A DNA stretch of 64,000 bases from Helicobacter japonicus (GTDB taxonomy: Bacteria; Campylobacterota; Campylobacteria; Campylobacterales; Helicobacteraceae), in assembly GCF_000762845.2 (NCBI RefSeq), contig NZ_JRMQ02000003.1, forward strand, positions 1 through 64,000, read 5' to 3'. Of this stretch, positions 20,905 through 31,100 are shown one piece after another. The notes under the pieces are model-generated. The model saw only the letters and a list, made by a program, of their open reading frames with translations, ran no database searches and had not been told where the DNA came from. The number at the start of each line of letters is the position of its first letter. Positions within the stretch are counted from its first letter, which is position 1. The position numbers and the translations under genes are program-made.

Positions 20905-20941
20905 TTTTATAGAATCTGGGGTAACCTTAGATTCTATAAAA
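20905..20941 (+). terminator. Strong hairpin between slyD and selC
   Basis: A 13-bp perfect stem (left arm 20905-20917, right arm 20929-20941) extends inward by two G-T and two G-C pairs around a three-base loop. The arms contain TAGAATCT and AGATTCTA, the heptamer that recurs throughout this window. It ends the slyD transcript and lies 8 bp before the tRNA-Sec. No strong T run follows the right arm, so termination strength is uncertain. Confidence 0.6.
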
Positions 20942-20949
20942 TAATATTA

Positions 20950-21048
20950 AGGAAGGCAAGTATCTCTGGTGGGTATCGTGGGCTTCAAACCCATAGAAAG
21001 GTTAGGTGTCTAATCTTTGGGGAGTTCGATTCTCTCGCCTTCCTGCCA
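20950..21048 (+). tRNA. selC: tRNA-Sec (anticodon TCA)
   Basis: A 99-nt cloverleaf ends in encoded CCA. The acceptor stem has 8 bp (AGGAAGGC with GCCTTCCT), followed by discriminator G. The anticodon loop CTTCAAA carries TCA, closed by a TGGG/CCCA stem. The long variable arm pairs AAAGGTTAG with CTAATCTTT. The T loop is TTCGATT. The long acceptor stem and the UGA-reading anticodon are diagnostic of selenocysteine tRNA. This implies that the organism makes selenoprotein(s), most likely formate dehydrogenase. None of its partners (selA, selB, selD) is in the window. Confidence 0.95.
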
Positions 21049-21075
21049 AATTAGATTCTATTTCAAGGATTCTTT

Positions 21076-21342
21076 ATGGAAGCTCAACTTATGGCACTTG
21101 CGATTCAAACTTATAAACTCACACTCATTCTCTCGCTTCCTATGCTTTTAGCAGGACTTATTGTGGGCTTACTCATTAGTATTTTTCAGGCTACCACACA
21201 GATTAATGAAATGACACTCACTTTTGTGCCAAAGATTCTTGCAGTTGTTGCTGTAATCATATTTACAATGCCGTGGATGATAAATATGATTACAGATTAT
21301 ACGCGTATGCTTTTTGATATGATTTCCAACATTAATTTTTAG
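21076..21342 (+). CDS. fliQ: Flagellar export apparatus protein FliQ
   Basis: FliQ is a small membrane component of the flagellar type III export gate. The 88-residue protein has two hydrophobic hairpin segments (residues about 14-36 and 52-76), with the characteristic LPMLLAGLIVGLLISIFQATTQINEMTLTF pattern split across the first segment and cytoplasmic loop. It stands apart from other flagellar genes and leads into murB after 3 bp. Confidence 0.95.
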   Translation: MEAQLMALAIQTYKLTLILSLPMLLAGLIVGLLISIFQATTQINEMTLTFVPKILAVVAVIIFTMPWMINMITDYTRMLFDMISNINF

Positions 21343-21345
21343 CCC

Positions 21346-22137
21346 GTGCAAACTAAAATTATTAACTTTGCACAGTATTCAAGCCTAAAAATTGGCACTC
21401 CGCTTGAAGTAGCTCTCATACAAACTCCTCAAGATGCGCTTTTTGCTCTATCGCAAAATATGCGTATTATCGGCAAAGCAAACAATCTCCTTGTTTCGCC
21501 CGCTACAAAAAAACTTGCTATGCTTGATAAAAATTTTGCCTATCTCAAAGATTGTGGTAATTATATTGAAATCGGTGGTGCATATAGCTCTGGGCGGATT
21601 TTTAGCTATTTTAAATCACACAATCTTGCTGGTGCAGAGTTCCTGCAAGCCTTACCCGGAAGTTTGGGTGGATTAGTCAAAATGAATGCAGGAATGAAAA
21701 GCTATGAAATCAAACAACTTCTTCAAGCAGTGAATGTCAATGGAGAGTGGCAAGATGTGAGCCATTTTCCTATGAATTATCGTGATAGTGGTATAGAGGG
21801 CGTTATTCTTGCTGCTAGATTCTATAAACGTAAAGGTTTTAATGATACACTTCAGGCAGATTTTATTGCACTGCGTAAAAATCACCCTAAAGAGCCAAGC
21901 TGCGGGAGTTGCTTTAAAAATCCTAAAGGAGACTTTGCAGGAAGACTTTTAGAATCTGTAGGCTTAAAAGGCTATTGTATTAACGATGCAGCCTTTAGTG
22001 AAAAACACGCAAACTTTCTTATTAATAAAGGCAAGGCTACCTTTGAAGATGCGCTCTCTCTTATCACACTTGCAAAAAAACGTGTATTTGAAGTAAGCGG
22101 AATTGATTTAGAGTGCGAAGTGCAGATTCTGCAATAA
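21346..22137 (+). CDS. murB: UDP-N-acetylenolpyruvoylglucosamine reductase
   Basis: MurB reduces UDP-GlcNAc-enolpyruvate to UDP-MurNAc with NADPH and FAD. The 263-residue protein starts at a GTG 3 bp after fliQ. It shows the FAD-binding GKANNLLVS segment, ALPGSLGGLVKMNAGMKSYE, and the catalytic PSCGSCFKNP with GLKGYCINDAAFSEKHANFLIN near the C terminus. It is shorter than E. coli MurB, as expected for the Helicobacter/Campylobacter form. Confidence 0.93.
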   Translation: MQTKIINFAQYSSLKIGTPLEVALIQTPQDALFALSQNMRIIGKANNLLVSPATKKLAMLDKNFAYLKDCGNYIEIGGAYSSGRIFSYFKSHNLAGAEFLQALPGSLGGLVKMNAGMKSYEIKQLLQAVNVNGEWQDVSHFPMNYRDSGIEGVILAARFYKRKGFNDTLQADFIALRKNHPKEPSCGSCFKNPKGDFAGRLLESVGLKGYCINDAAFSEKHANFLINKGKATFEDALSLITLAKKRVFEVSGIDLECEVQILQ

Positions 22138-22291
22138 AACAATCAAATAAATATTCCTTATTTTTTACTCTCATTTGATAAATTTTTAATACATCAACAT
22201 TAAAGTATCCCATATTGGCTGCTCTAAGATACTCAAATTCAGCAAAATATTGCTCACAGGCTATTTGTCCATTAGCATTAACATTGAATCT
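22063..22291 (-). pseudogene. Possible gene remnant: open frame antisense to the murB end
   Basis: The murB-secG gap (22138-22453, 316 bp) contains no complete gene. On the minus strand, one frame is open from just after a TAG at 22292-22294 down to a TGA at 22063, inside murB. Its conceptual translation (RFNVNANGQIACEQYFAEF, then EYLRAANMGYFNVDVLKIYQ) looks protein-like in composition but has no ATG before the middle and no ribosome site. It may be the tail of a decayed gene or a chance frame. I do not recognise the family. Confidence 0.25.
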
Positions 22292-22395
22292 CTACCCACA
22301 CCAAAACCGCTTATCAATTCTTTATATACTTTTTCACATTTTTTTATTGCATAAAAAGAAAATAAGGCAATTACAAGCTTGTTATAAGGATTTTT

Positions 22396-22404
22396 TGCTA
22401 CAAT
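22396..22404 (+). promoter_or_regulatory. Extended -10 promoter candidate for secG
   Basis: TG-C-TACAAT lies 50 bp before the secG ATG, at the end of the 316-bp murB-secG gap, behind an AT-rich tract with T runs. It fits the extended -10 type common in Helicobacter and would drive secG-frr-thrS. Confidence 0.45.
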
Positions 22405-22453
22405 CGTGTGCTTAATTTTGTAATGACTTAATTTTTATGATTTGGAGTAATAA

Positions 22454-22831
22454 ATGGCAACCACCCTTTTTGTTGTGCAAATTGTCTTAGCAGTCTTTAT
22501 CACTATCATCGTGCTTTTACAAAAAAGCTCAAGTATTGGGCTTGGAACATATAGTGGTAGCAATGAATCTGTATTTGGAGCAAAAGGTCCTGCTGGATTC
22601 TTATCAAAATTTACGATGTTTTTAGGGTTACTTTTTATATTAAACACTATTGCCCTAAGCTATACTTATAACCAACAAAGTCAAAAAAGTGTGCTTGATA
22701 CACTTTCAAGCGATGTATTATCTGCTCCAGTCTCTACCGAATCTGGTGCTAGTGCCTTTATCGTTGATGAAAATGCTGCTCCATCTGCTCCTCTGCTTCA
22801 AACAGAGCCTATACACAATGATGACAAATAA
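22454..22831 (+). CDS. secG: Preprotein translocase subunit SecG
   Basis: SecG assists the SecYE channel. The 125-residue protein has two membrane segments (residues about 4-22 and 55-75) separated by the conserved VLLQKSSSIGLGTYSGSNE and GAKGPAGFLSK loop. The tail after residue 80 is acidic and Ala/Ser-rich, longer than in E. coli SecG. The ribosome site TTTGGAG precedes the ATG. frr follows 9 bp downstream, a conserved epsilonproteobacterial pair. Confidence 0.93.
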   Translation: MATTLFVVQIVLAVFITIIVLLQKSSSIGLGTYSGSNESVFGAKGPAGFLSKFTMFLGLLFILNTIALSYTYNQQSQKSVLDTLSSDVLSAPVSTESGASAFIVDENAAPSAPLLQTEPIHNDDK

Positions 22832-22840
22832 AGGAATTGT

Positions 22841-23398
22841 ATGCTTGAGCAAATATACAACGATGCTAAATCTCATATGGACAAAAGTATAGAATCTCTT
22901 CGTAGAGATTTTAGCACACTTCGTAGTGGTAAAGTCAGTGTCAATATCCTAGATAATATTCGCATAGATTATTATGGCACACCCACACCGCTCAATCAGG
23001 TAGGTTCAGTTATTGCGCAAGATGCGACAACTATTATCATTACTCCTTGGGAGAAGCCACTTATAAAAGATATTGAAAAAGCGATACAGGAGGCAAATAT
23101 CGGTGTGAATCCAAACAGCGATAGTGAGTGCATTAAACTCTTTTTCCCTCCTATGTCTCAAGAGCAAAGAAAAGAAATTGCTAAAAATGCAAAATCTATG
23201 GGTGAAAAGGCAAAGGTTGCTATCCGCAACATTAGACAAGATGCAAATAATCATATCAAAAAACTTGAAAAAGATAAAAGTATTACCGAAGATGAGAATA
23301 AAAAGGCACTTGATGAGATTCAAAAATATACTGATGAATTTGTCAAAAAATGCGATGAAATGGTAAAGCATAAAGAAGAAGAGATAATGAAGGTATAG
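22841..23398 (+). CDS. frr: Ribosome recycling factor
   Basis: RRF with EF-G splits post-termination ribosomes. The 185-residue, mostly helical protein has the expected length and motifs: [31 protein letters not shown] and the ending [18 protein letters not shown]. It starts after AAAGGAATTGT and is followed 3 bp later by thrS. Confidence 0.97.
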   Translation: MLEQIYNDAKSHMDKSIESLRRDFSTLRSGKVSVNILDNIRIDYYGTPTPLNQVGSVIAQDATTIIITPWEKPLIKDIEKAIQEANIGVNPNSDSECIKLFFPPMSQEQRKEIAKNAKSMGEKAKVAIRNIRQDANNHIKKLEKDKSITEDENKKALDEIQKYTDEFVKKCDEMVKHKEEEIMKV

Positions 23399-23401
23399 GG
23401 A

Positions 23402-25213
23402 ATGAGTGAAGTTATAGGCATTAAAACAGAAAAAAATATTTATGACCTCATCACCGCTAAAGAGCAAGGTATTAGCGGAGAGGAGATAGTTTTTGATAAC
23501 TCTCCTGAATCTTTAGAGATTATCCGCCACTCTTGTGCGCATCTTATGGCTCAAGCAATTAAATCCCTTTATCCAGAAGCACAATTTTTTGTAGGACCTG
23601 TGGTAGATGAGGGATTTTATTATGATTTTAAAGTCAATGCTAAAATCGGCGAGGAGGATTTGCCTCGTATAGAATCTGCTATGCGTAAAATCGCTCAAAA
23701 TGCCTACCCTATCACAAAAATCACCCTGCCACGTGCGGAAGTAGAAACAAGATTCAAAGGTGATGAGCTAAAAGTGGCAGTGATGAGTCGTATTCAAAGT
23801 GATACACTGAGTATCTACTCACAAGGAGATTTTGAGGATTTGTGTAGAGGACCCCATCTTCCACATACTGCACTTTTAGAGCATTTTAAACTCACAAAGA
23901 TTGCCGGAGCATATTTAGGTGGCGATGAAAAAGCACAAATGCTGACTAGAATCTATGGTATTGCCTTTGCAGACAAACAATCACTCAAAAACTACCTCTA
24001 CCAACTTGAAGAAGCAAAAAAGCGCGACCATCGTAAAATTGGGCAAGAAATGGGGTTTTTTACCTTTGATGAAGAAATTGGCGCAGGATTGCCTATATGG
24101 CTGCCTAAAGGAGCAAGGCTGCGTAGAAATATTGAGAATCTTCTTACTCAAGCACTCATAGAACGAGGCTATGAACCTGTGAGGGGACCAGAGATTCTAA
24201 AAAGTGATGTATGGAAAACGAGTGGGCATTATGCAAACTATGGTGAAAATATGTATTTTACAACCATTGATGAAGTAGAATATGGTATTAAACCGATGAA
24301 TTGCGTAGGACATATAAAGGTATATCAAAGCTCGCCAAGAAGCTATCGTGATTTGCCTTTACGCTTTTATGAATATGGCATAGTGCATAGACACGAGAAA
24401 AGCGGTGTATTACACGGCTTATTACGCGTGAGGGAATTTACACAAGATGATGCACATATTTTTTGCAAAGCTGACCAAATTGGTGCAGAAGTAAATGATA
24501 TTATCGATTTTTGCAAAAGCGTGATGAATGCCTTTAACTTTAGCTATGAAATGGAGCTCTCCACCCGCCCGGAGAAATCCATAGGCGATGAGAAGGTATG
24601 GGAAAGCGCAACTGCCGCACTTAAAAATGCACTAGAACAAAATCATATCAACTACCGCATAGATGAAGGTGGTGGGGCATTTTATGGACCAAAGATTGAT
24701 ATTAAAATCACTGATGCCATTGGCAGGAAATGGCAATGTGGGACGATTCAAGTTGATATGAATCTGCCCGAAAGATTTAGTCTTAGCTATACTGATGAGC
24801 ACAACGAGCAGGTGCAACCTGTAATGATTCACCGCGCACTGCTCGGTTCCTTTGAGCGATTTGTCGCTATTTTAACAGAACATTTTAGTGGCGAGTTTCC
24901 ACTCTTTATCGCTCCCACACAAGTGATTTTAATTCCCATTGGCGAAGCACAGCTTGAATATGCAAAGACTTTACGAGCTAAGATTCTAAATACTGGTGCT
25001 TATGCTGAAGTGCTTGATAAGAATGAGAGTTTAAGCAAAAAGATAAGAATTGCAGAAAAGCAAAGAGTGCCACTCATTGTAGTCATTGGTGAAAAAGAAG
25101 TGGAGAGCAAAATTCTTGCAATCCGTGATAGGCGGGAGAAATCACAATATGAACTCCCTGAAGAAGATTTTATTACTTTATTAAAAACAAAAATAGGAGA
25201 GGTTAGCTTTTGA
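23402..25213 (+). CDS. thrS: Threonyl-tRNA synthetase
   Basis: This class II synthetase charges tRNA-Thr. The 603-residue protein has a shortened N-terminal part, the editing domain with [11 protein letters not shown] (HxxxH), the catalytic core with motif 2 ([21 protein letters not shown]), zinc-ligand Cys in MNCVGH, motif 3 ([11 protein letters not shown]), and the anticodon-binding domain at the end. The family is typically about 640 residues; the difference lies in the N-terminal TGS region. The stop overlaps the infC start. Confidence 0.97.
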   Translation: MSEVIGIKTEKNIYDLITAKEQGISGEEIVFDNSPESLEIIRHSCAHLMAQAIKSLYPEAQFFVGPVVDEGFYYDFKVNAKIGEEDLPRIESAMRKIAQNAYPITKITLPRAEVETRFKGDELKVAVMSRIQSDTLSIYSQGDFEDLCRGPHLPHTALLEHFKLTKIAGAYLGGDEKAQMLTRIYGIAFADKQSLKNYLYQLEEAKKRDHRKIGQEMGFFTFDEEIGAGLPIWLPKGARLRRNIENLLTQALIERGYEPVRGPEILKSDVWKTSGHYANYGENMYFTTIDEVEYGIKPMNCVGHIKVYQSSPRSYRDLPLRFYEYGIVHRHEKSGVLHGLLRVREFTQDDAHIFCKADQIGAEVNDIIDFCKSVMNAFNFSYEMELSTRPEKSIGDEKVWESATAALKNALEQNHINYRIDEGGGAFYGPKIDIKITDAIGRKWQCGTIQVDMNLPERFSLSYTDEHNEQVQPVMIHRALLGSFERFVAILTEHFSGEFPLFIAPTQVILIPIGEAQLEYAKTLRAKILNTGAYAEVLDKNESLSKKIRIAEKQRVPLIVVIGEKEVESKILAIRDRREKSQYELPEEDFITLLKTKIGEVSF

Positions 25214-25734
25214 GCAAAGAAGAAATATTACTCAATGAGGAAATAGATTTTAAAGAAGTGCGTTGTGTAAGTGATAATGGTGAAGTATATGGTATTATTT
25301 CATCTAAAGAAGCATTAAGTCTCGCCCAAAAAGCTGGGCTTGATTTAGTGCTTATTTCACCAACAGCCAAGCCACCTGTATGTAAGATAATGGATTATGG
25401 CAAGTTTCGCTATCAAGCTGAAAAAAAACAAAAAGAAGCCCGTAAAAAACAAAAGCAAATTGAAATTAAAGAGATTAAACTCTCAACTCAAATTGCTCAA
25501 AATGATATTAATTACAAGGTCAAACACGCCATTGAATTTTTAGAATCTGGCAAACACGTAAAATTTAAAGTGTTCCTCAAGCAACGAGAGCTTAATATTC
25601 CCGAAGCAGGTATGGATACACTTAAAAAAGTCGCACTTATGCTTGAAGATATTGCCATAGCAGAAAAAGAACCGAAGTTAGAAGGAAAATATCTCAATGT
25701 GCTTTATGTGCCAAAGAAAAAAGACAAACATTAA
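25210..25734 (+). CDS. infC: Translation initiation factor IF-3
   Basis: IF-3 checks start-codon pairing on the 30S subunit. The 174-residue protein has the N-terminal domain ([18 protein letters not shown], then [16 protein letters not shown]) and the C-terminal domain ([13 protein letters not shown]). It begins with TTG overlapping the thrS TGA, after AGGAGAGG. infC genes are known for rare start codons that allow IF-3 to repress itself; the TTG fits that scheme, although this one is not the AUU of E. coli. Confidence 0.95.
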   Translation: MSKEEILLNEEIDFKEVRCVSDNGEVYGIISSKEALSLAQKAGLDLVLISPTAKPPVCKIMDYGKFRYQAEKKQKEARKKQKQIEIKEIKLSTQIAQNDINYKVKHAIEFLESGKHVKFKVFLKQRELNIPEAGMDTLKKVALMLEDIAIAEKEPKLEGKYLNVLYVPKKKDKH

Positions 25735-25754
25735 ATCTTATGAAAGGAGAGATG

Positions 25755-25949
25755 ATGCCAAAGATGAAAACAAATCGTGGTGCAGCAAAACGATTTAAGT
25801 GCAAGAAAAATGCGATTAAACGCGGTAGTGCGTTTAAAAACCATATCTTGACAAAAAAATCGCCACAACGTAAGGCTAACTTAAATGCACCAAAATATGT
25901 TCATAGCACAAATGTTGATTCTGTAAAAAGTCTGCTTTGTATGGCTTAA
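25755..25949 (+). CDS. rpmI: 50S ribosomal protein L35
   Basis: The 64-residue basic protein begins [15 protein letters not shown], the family N terminus. Two earlier in-frame ATGs (25740 and 25752) exist, but the ATG at 25755 follows AAAGGAGAG at a good distance and matches L35 homologues. It sits between infC and rplT in the conserved infC-rpmI-rplT order. Confidence 0.96.
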   Translation: MPKMKTNRGAAKRFKCKKNAIKRGSAFKNHILTKKSPQRKANLNAPKYVHSTNVDSVKSLLCMA

Positions 25950-25957
25950 AAGAGAAT

Positions 25958-25965
25958 CCCCCCCC
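25958..25965 (+). repeat. C8 homopolymer tract in rpmI-rplT leader
   Basis: Eight C residues, then T, then four more C residues, lie 9 bp after the rpmI stop and just before a hairpin. Long C/G runs are rare in this AT-rich sequence and prone to slippage, so the leader length could vary between cells. Confidence 0.7.
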
Positions 25966-25967
25966 TC

Positions 25968-25996
25968 CCCATAAATATTATAAAAACATTTATGGG
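25968..25996 (+). promoter_or_regulatory. Hairpin in the rplT leader
   Basis: A perfect 9-bp stem (CCCATAAAT with ATTTATGGG) encloses an 11-base AT-rich loop. It lies in the 98-bp gap between rpmI and rplT, with no T run after it, so it is more likely a leader or processing structure than a terminator. In other bacteria L20 represses its own operon by binding such leader RNA; that role here is inference. Confidence 0.5.
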
Positions 25997-26047
25997 AAAG
26001 AGAAGCGATAGCTTACACCTCAAATTCAATAAGGTAAAGGAGAAAAA

Positions 26048-26401
26048 ATGAGAGTAAAAACAGGCGTTGTCCGAAGACGAAGACATAAAAAGATTCTAAA
26101 ACTTGCGCGAGGATTTTATAGTGGTCGCCACAAACATTTTAGAAAAGCAAAAGAGCAGTTAGAGCGCAGTATGTGCTATGCTTTCCGAGATAGAAAGCAA
26201 AAGAAGCGCGATTTTAGGCGATTGTGGATTACGCGTATTAATGCAGCGTGTAAAATGAATGGCATAAACTATTCTCGCTTTATGTATGCCCTCAAATGTG
26301 CAAACATTGAGCTTGATAGAAAGATTCTTGCAGATATGGCAATGAATGATATAAACGCATTTAATGCCATAGTCGCAAGTGTGAAAGATAAAATCAAATA
26401 A
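26048..26401 (+). CDS. rplT: 50S ribosomal protein L20
   Basis: L20 is needed early in 50S assembly. The 117-residue basic protein has the long N-terminal helix ([35 protein letters not shown]) and the globular domain with [28 protein letters not shown] precedes the ATG. It closes the infC-rpmI-rplT group. Confidence 0.97.
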   Translation: MRVKTGVVRRRRHKKILKLARGFYSGRHKHFRKAKEQLERSMCYAFRDRKQKKRDFRRLWITRINAACKMNGINYSRFMYALKCANIELDRKILADMAMNDINAFNAIVASVKDKIK

Positions 26402-26416
26402 TCTAGCTTGATTTCT

Positions 26417-26445
26417 TACAAGGCGTAAAATAAATGCGCCTTGTA
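26417..26445 (+). terminator. Hairpin after rplT
   Basis: TACAAGGCG pairs perfectly with CGCCTTGTA across an 11-base loop, 16 bp after the rplT stop. It is the likely transcript end, though the following bases are not a classic T run. Confidence 0.55.
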
Positions 26446-26619
26446 TGTGTAAATCTTATAAGTAAGGCAGAAGCGCGTATTTCATTATTTTTAAAAAAGA
26501 AGCTTTCAATTAAAGGTAGCTTTGTAGATTTTATAGAATCTAAATAAGATATACTTCTTACATTCCCTTTAAGATTCTCTAAAATCTATTAAATGCTATT
26601 ATCCACACAAGGAGATTCT

Positions 26620-27801
26620 ATGCAAGATATACCACAATTTGCCCAAATGCAAAGTGCGATTTTTCCTTTTATGGGTTCGCTTCTTTTTATTGCACTTCAT
26701 ATCTATATCTACAAAGCCTTGCTTAAATCACTCTCCACTAAAGCATTTGTGCGCCTTGCGTGGAAGATTTTTACTTGCATTAATGCCTTGCATTGTATCG
26801 CCTATTTATTCTTGCGTGATAGTGCAAATGTGCCGCAAAGCATTTATTTCTTGCTTTCACTTTCTCTTGGCATTACCTTTTTGTTTGCTATGGCAGCTTT
26901 TTTATATCAATGCTGTTCTCTTATTATTATTATAACGCTTCGCACTAAATCTGCTCGCAGTCGTTGGAGACATAGAACAAAGGTGGGTATTTTTCTTATT
27001 AGTCTCATTATGCTTACCTTTGGGACATACAATGGTGTGAGGAAGCCTGATATTATAGAGCATACGCTTGAAATCAAAGGATTAAGCACACCTTTAAAGG
27101 CTGCTGTGCTTAGTGATGTGCATATTGGCGGACTTATGGAGCAAAGCAAAATCAAACAACTTGTAGAAATGACAAATGCACTGAATGTAGATGTAATTTT
27201 TTTGAGTGGTGATATTGTCGATGCACCACTTCATAATGTAGAATCTATCGTAGATGAGCTCAAAAATCTTCAGGCAAAAGAGGGTATTTTTTATGTGCTA
27301 GGCAATCACGAATACTTCCACGATGTGTATAATATCCTTGACAAACTCAAATCTCTAGGGTTTAAGATTCTCATCAATGAAAATTCTATACTTGATGATA
27401 AAATAAACATCGCAGGAATCGCTGATTTTATGGGTTGGCGTGTGGGATATTTAGAGCCAAATTTTGAACAAACATTCGCACATATAAATCCCAATTTACC
27501 AACGATTCTTCTCGCTCATCAACCAAAAGCTGTGCGTTTTCTTGAAGATTCTTATGATAAGGTTGATTTAGTAGTGAGCGGACACACACACGGAGGACAG
27601 ATTTTTCCTTTTTCTCTTGCTATGCTTTTGCAGCAGCCTTATATTTCTGGGTTACACACATTTAACAATGCTCATCAAACAAAGGTATATGTATCACAAG
27701 GTGCAGGATTCTGGGGACCTCCTATGCGTATAGGGAGTGAGCGTGAGATTAGTGTGCTACATCTCGTGCCTATGGAAAATGCAGAATCTAACATAAAATA
27801 G
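26620..27801 (+). CDS. Membrane-anchored metallophosphoesterase (YkuE-like)
   Basis: The 393-residue protein has an N-terminal membrane domain of about four segments (residues 1-140), followed by a calcineurin-like phosphoesterase domain. All the two-metal motifs are present: LSDVHIGG, LSGDIVD, GNHEYF, HQP and SGHTHGGQIFPF. The in-frame ATG at 26593 lacks a ribosome site; the ATG at 26620 has AAGGAGATTCT in front, so I used it. Related proteins act on UDP-diacylglucosamine or are cell-surface phosphatases; the substrate cannot be told from sequence. Confidence 0.88.
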   Translation: MQDIPQFAQMQSAIFPFMGSLLFIALHIYIYKALLKSLSTKAFVRLAWKIFTCINALHCIAYLFLRDSANVPQSIYFLLSLSLGITFLFAMAAFLYQCCSLIIIITLRTKSARSRWRHRTKVGIFLISLIMLTFGTYNGVRKPDIIEHTLEIKGLSTPLKAAVLSDVHIGGLMEQSKIKQLVEMTNALNVDVIFLSGDIVDAPLHNVESIVDELKNLQAKEGIFYVLGNHEYFHDVYNILDKLKSLGFKILINENSILDDKINIAGIADFMGWRVGYLEPNFEQTFAHINPNLPTILLAHQPKAVRFLEDSYDKVDLVVSGHTHGGQIFPFSLAMLLQQPYISGLHTFNNAHQTKVYVSQGAGFWGPPMRIGSEREISVLHLVPMENAESNIK

Positions 27802-27828
27802 CATTAAGGAATTGCCAAAAGGAGTAGT

Positions 27829-28188
27829 ATGCAATTTTCTTTGATAGAGTTAAAAGATTTTATTACTCACTCTATATCGCCACAAAGCCAAGATATAGAA
27901 AATTTTAAAGATAAAATAAATCACTACCTTTTACAATTAAAGCAGCAAAAAGACGAAGAGCCTCAAAAAAATATTTTGCGTGATTTACTTAGAGATATTT
28001 TTAAGTATGATTGCAACGCAAGAGGCAAAATCGATTTAGCCATTTTTGAAGATTCTAAAGTGAAAGTAATTTTTGAATGCAAAGCCCTAAGCAATAAAAA
28101 TGAATTTATTGCGGGGGGGGCGAAACAAACTTCAGGAGATAAAGGACACTTCAGCAAAAACAAATTTAGAATCCAAAGCCCTTTATGA
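27829..28188 (+). CDS. Type IIG restriction-modification enzyme, N-terminal fragment (nuclease motif), OFF frame
   Basis: This 119-residue frame starts with a good AAAGGAG site. It carries a PD-(D/E)xK nuclease signature: Asp69 in KIDLAIF, then Glu83-Cys84-Lys85 in FECKAL. At residue 94 it enters a G8 tract and leaves the frame that encodes the rest of the enzyme, so it ends 25 residues later on unrelated sequence. With one G fewer (or two more) it would read straight into the next frame, giving one protein of about 1334 residues. The fragment alone lacks the methylase and target-recognition regions. Confidence 0.85.
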   Translation: MQFSLIELKDFITHSISPQSQDIENFKDKINHYLLQLKQQKDEEPQKNILRDLLRDIFKYDCNARGKIDLAIFEDSKVKVIFECKALSNKNEFIAGGAKQTSGDKGHFSKNKFRIQSPL

Positions 28189-31100
28189 ATCTATCCTTTA
28201 CTACCTCCGTGAGTTTTTCACCAAGAATAATAACAATCTCACCTATATTATTCTCACAAATACACGCGATTTCTACATCATAAATGCACAAGAATATCTC
28301 CAATTTACCAAACACAAAGAGATTATAAAAGCTTTCAATAACTGCGAAAACAAAAAGGGTAACGACACAAGCACCCAAAAGTTTTATGATGAGATAAAGT
28401 CTATCTTGCCAAAAATAAAATCTAACCTTAAATTTACACATTTTTGCCTAGATGAGACAAGCCTAAACGATGCTTCTGCTCTAGCACTTATTTACCAAGT
28501 CCTTAGCCCAGCTATGCTCCTAAAACATAAAACGCACATAGATTCTAATACCCTCAATCAAAGCTTCTATAACGAGCTGCTCTATATTCTAGGATTAGAG
28601 GAAAAGACACAAAACTCTAAAGTGCTTATAGAGCCGAGCAAAGTGAGCAATACACTTTTAGATTCCCTATGCTCTGCACTCAACTTTCAAAGAGACAAAG
28701 ACTTTGAAACCATTTTTGCACTTCTTACCACTTGGAATAATCGCTTACTTTTCTTACGCCTTTTAGAATCTATGCTTTTAGGCTTCAAGCATATCACAAA
28801 GCCATTTTTAGATTTAGAGACATTAGAGAGCTTCTCCTCGCTTAATACTCTATTTTTTGATGTTTTAGCAAAGGCAGAGGAAAGCAGAGATGCAAATCTC
28901 TCCACAGCCTTAAAGGCTATCCCTTACCTCAACTCTAGTCTTTTTGAAAGGAGTGTGCTTGAAAAGCAGGGCAAAGAGATAAAACTTTTAGAATCTAAGC
29001 CCTTAATTCTCTATAAAGATTCTATTTTGTATAAGGATAAAGAGCTTTTCAAACTCCTAAACCTTAAAGATAAAGATTCCACCCTGCCACTTTTAGAATA
29101 TCTCTTTGCTTTTTTACGCGCTTATGACTTCACCACCACACCAAAAGACATTCACAATCACACAAAAATAAACTTTGACAAACTCATCAATGCCGCTGTG
29201 CTAGGGCTTGTGTTTGAAAAGCTCAATGGCTACAAAGAGGGGAGTTTCTATACGCCAAGCTTTATCACAAGCTATATGTGTAAGCAGAGTTTAGAAAAAG
29301 TCGTATTACAGAAGTTTAATAGCGCGAAAAATTGGGATTGCAAAGATTTAGATTCTCTAAAAACAAAGCTAGACAAGCTTACAGATTCTAAAGAAGGCTA
29401 TAAGGAAGCAAATAAAATTTTTGATTCTATCCATATTTGCGACCCGGCTGTGGGAAGCGGACACTTCCTCGTCTCCGCCTTAAATGAACTCATTTTACTT
29501 AAATTTAAGTTTGGGATTTTGTGCGATTGGAATTTTAATCGTATCAAAGACATAAGCCTAGAATTACAAAATGATGAAATTGTGATAAGGGATTCTCACA
29601 ATGCCCTTTTTGCCTACACACTCCCCGCACACGAAGATATAGAATCGCATAAGATTCAAAAAGCATTATTCCATAACAAACGCACATTAATCGAATCTTG
29701 CTTATTTGGAGTGGATATTAACCCCAACTCCTGCGAGATAACTAAACTCCGCCTTTGGATAGAGTTGCTTAAATATAGCTATTATAAAGATATCCAAAAC
29801 AAACGACTTGAAACTCTCCCTAATATTGATATAAATATTAAGTGTGGGAACTCACTTATCTCGCATTTTGACACTTATGAATATGATAAACAACAAAACC
29901 CACAAAGAGGCACTTTTGCGTGGCTAAAAAAACAGGATTCTACATTTAGTAAAAACTTCAAAGAAAAGCTGCTGCGTTACAATGAACTTGTGCAAATCTA
30001 TAAAGAAAAGCTAGGCAACAAACAAGACATAGATAAAGAAATACATTCGCTAAAAACATTCTTTAAAGACACGCTTTTAAACAATGGCTATACAATGGAA
30101 TCTTTAGAGAAAAATTTAGGGATATTCGTGCGCACCTATGGCGATGAATGCTTTGATATGGAAACACCATTTGGTATGGAGATGATAAGGATTATTAGGA
30201 AAAAGAATCTTAAATTCCAGCCCACCCTAGAGGAATTAGAACCTAAGCCCATAGAAAAAAAGGGACAAGATTTACTCGCCCTTATCCACAAAGAATTTAA
30301 CACTTTAGAATCTCTGCGGCAAAGCGATACTTTTGAATGGCGTTTCGCATTCCCTGAAGTGCTAGATTTAGAGACTTTTGAGGAAAAGCAAAAGCGAGTG
30401 AGCGCAAATAATGCAATCAAAGCCATAGACAGCAAAGAAAACAAACAAGAGATAAAAGATACTTTTGGAGACTTTCTAGGCTTTGATATAGTCATTGGTA
30501 ATCCGCCATATATCAAAGAAGCAGATAATAAAAAGCTTTTTGATGGCACAAGAGATTTAAGAACCTATCAGGGCAAAATGGATATTTGGTATCATTTTGT
30601 AGGATTAGGATTTGACATCGTTAAAAATAAAGGCATTGTAACTTTTATCGCCACAAATAATTGGACGACAAATGCAGGAGCAAAAAACCTTAGAAATGTG
30701 ATATTAACAGAATCTCAAATCCTTAATCTTGTAGATTTTGGTTCATATATGTGCTTTGATGCTGCAAGTATCCAAACAATGGTTATGGAATTTCAAAAGA
30801 GAGATTCTATCCCTGAAAGCTACCAAATCAACTACGCAAGGATAGATTCTAAAAATCCCACAGATTCACACAGAGAGGCGATTTTGAAAAGAGAATCTTT
30901 TGAGGATAATATCTATTTAGAGCCTAACATTACACCAAGTCAAATGCTTGATAAATCTTTGACTTTTGCAGATTCTAAACAAGAGGAAGTGCTGAATAAA
31001 ATTTTAGAAAATGGGACATTTTATTTGCGAGATGATGAAGTATGGCAAGGATTAGTTCACCCACAACCATATTTAGACAAAAAGATGATAAATCTATTAG

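Noticed and set aside
22215-22415. Plus-strand 66-codon frame in the murB-secG gap
   Set aside because: It starts with TTG, has no ribosome site, and looks like the shadow of the minus-strand frame.
28166-28441. Minus-strand frames inside the type IIG, atp and other large genes
   Set aside because: They overlap well-supported genes, lack ribosome sites and show antisense composition.
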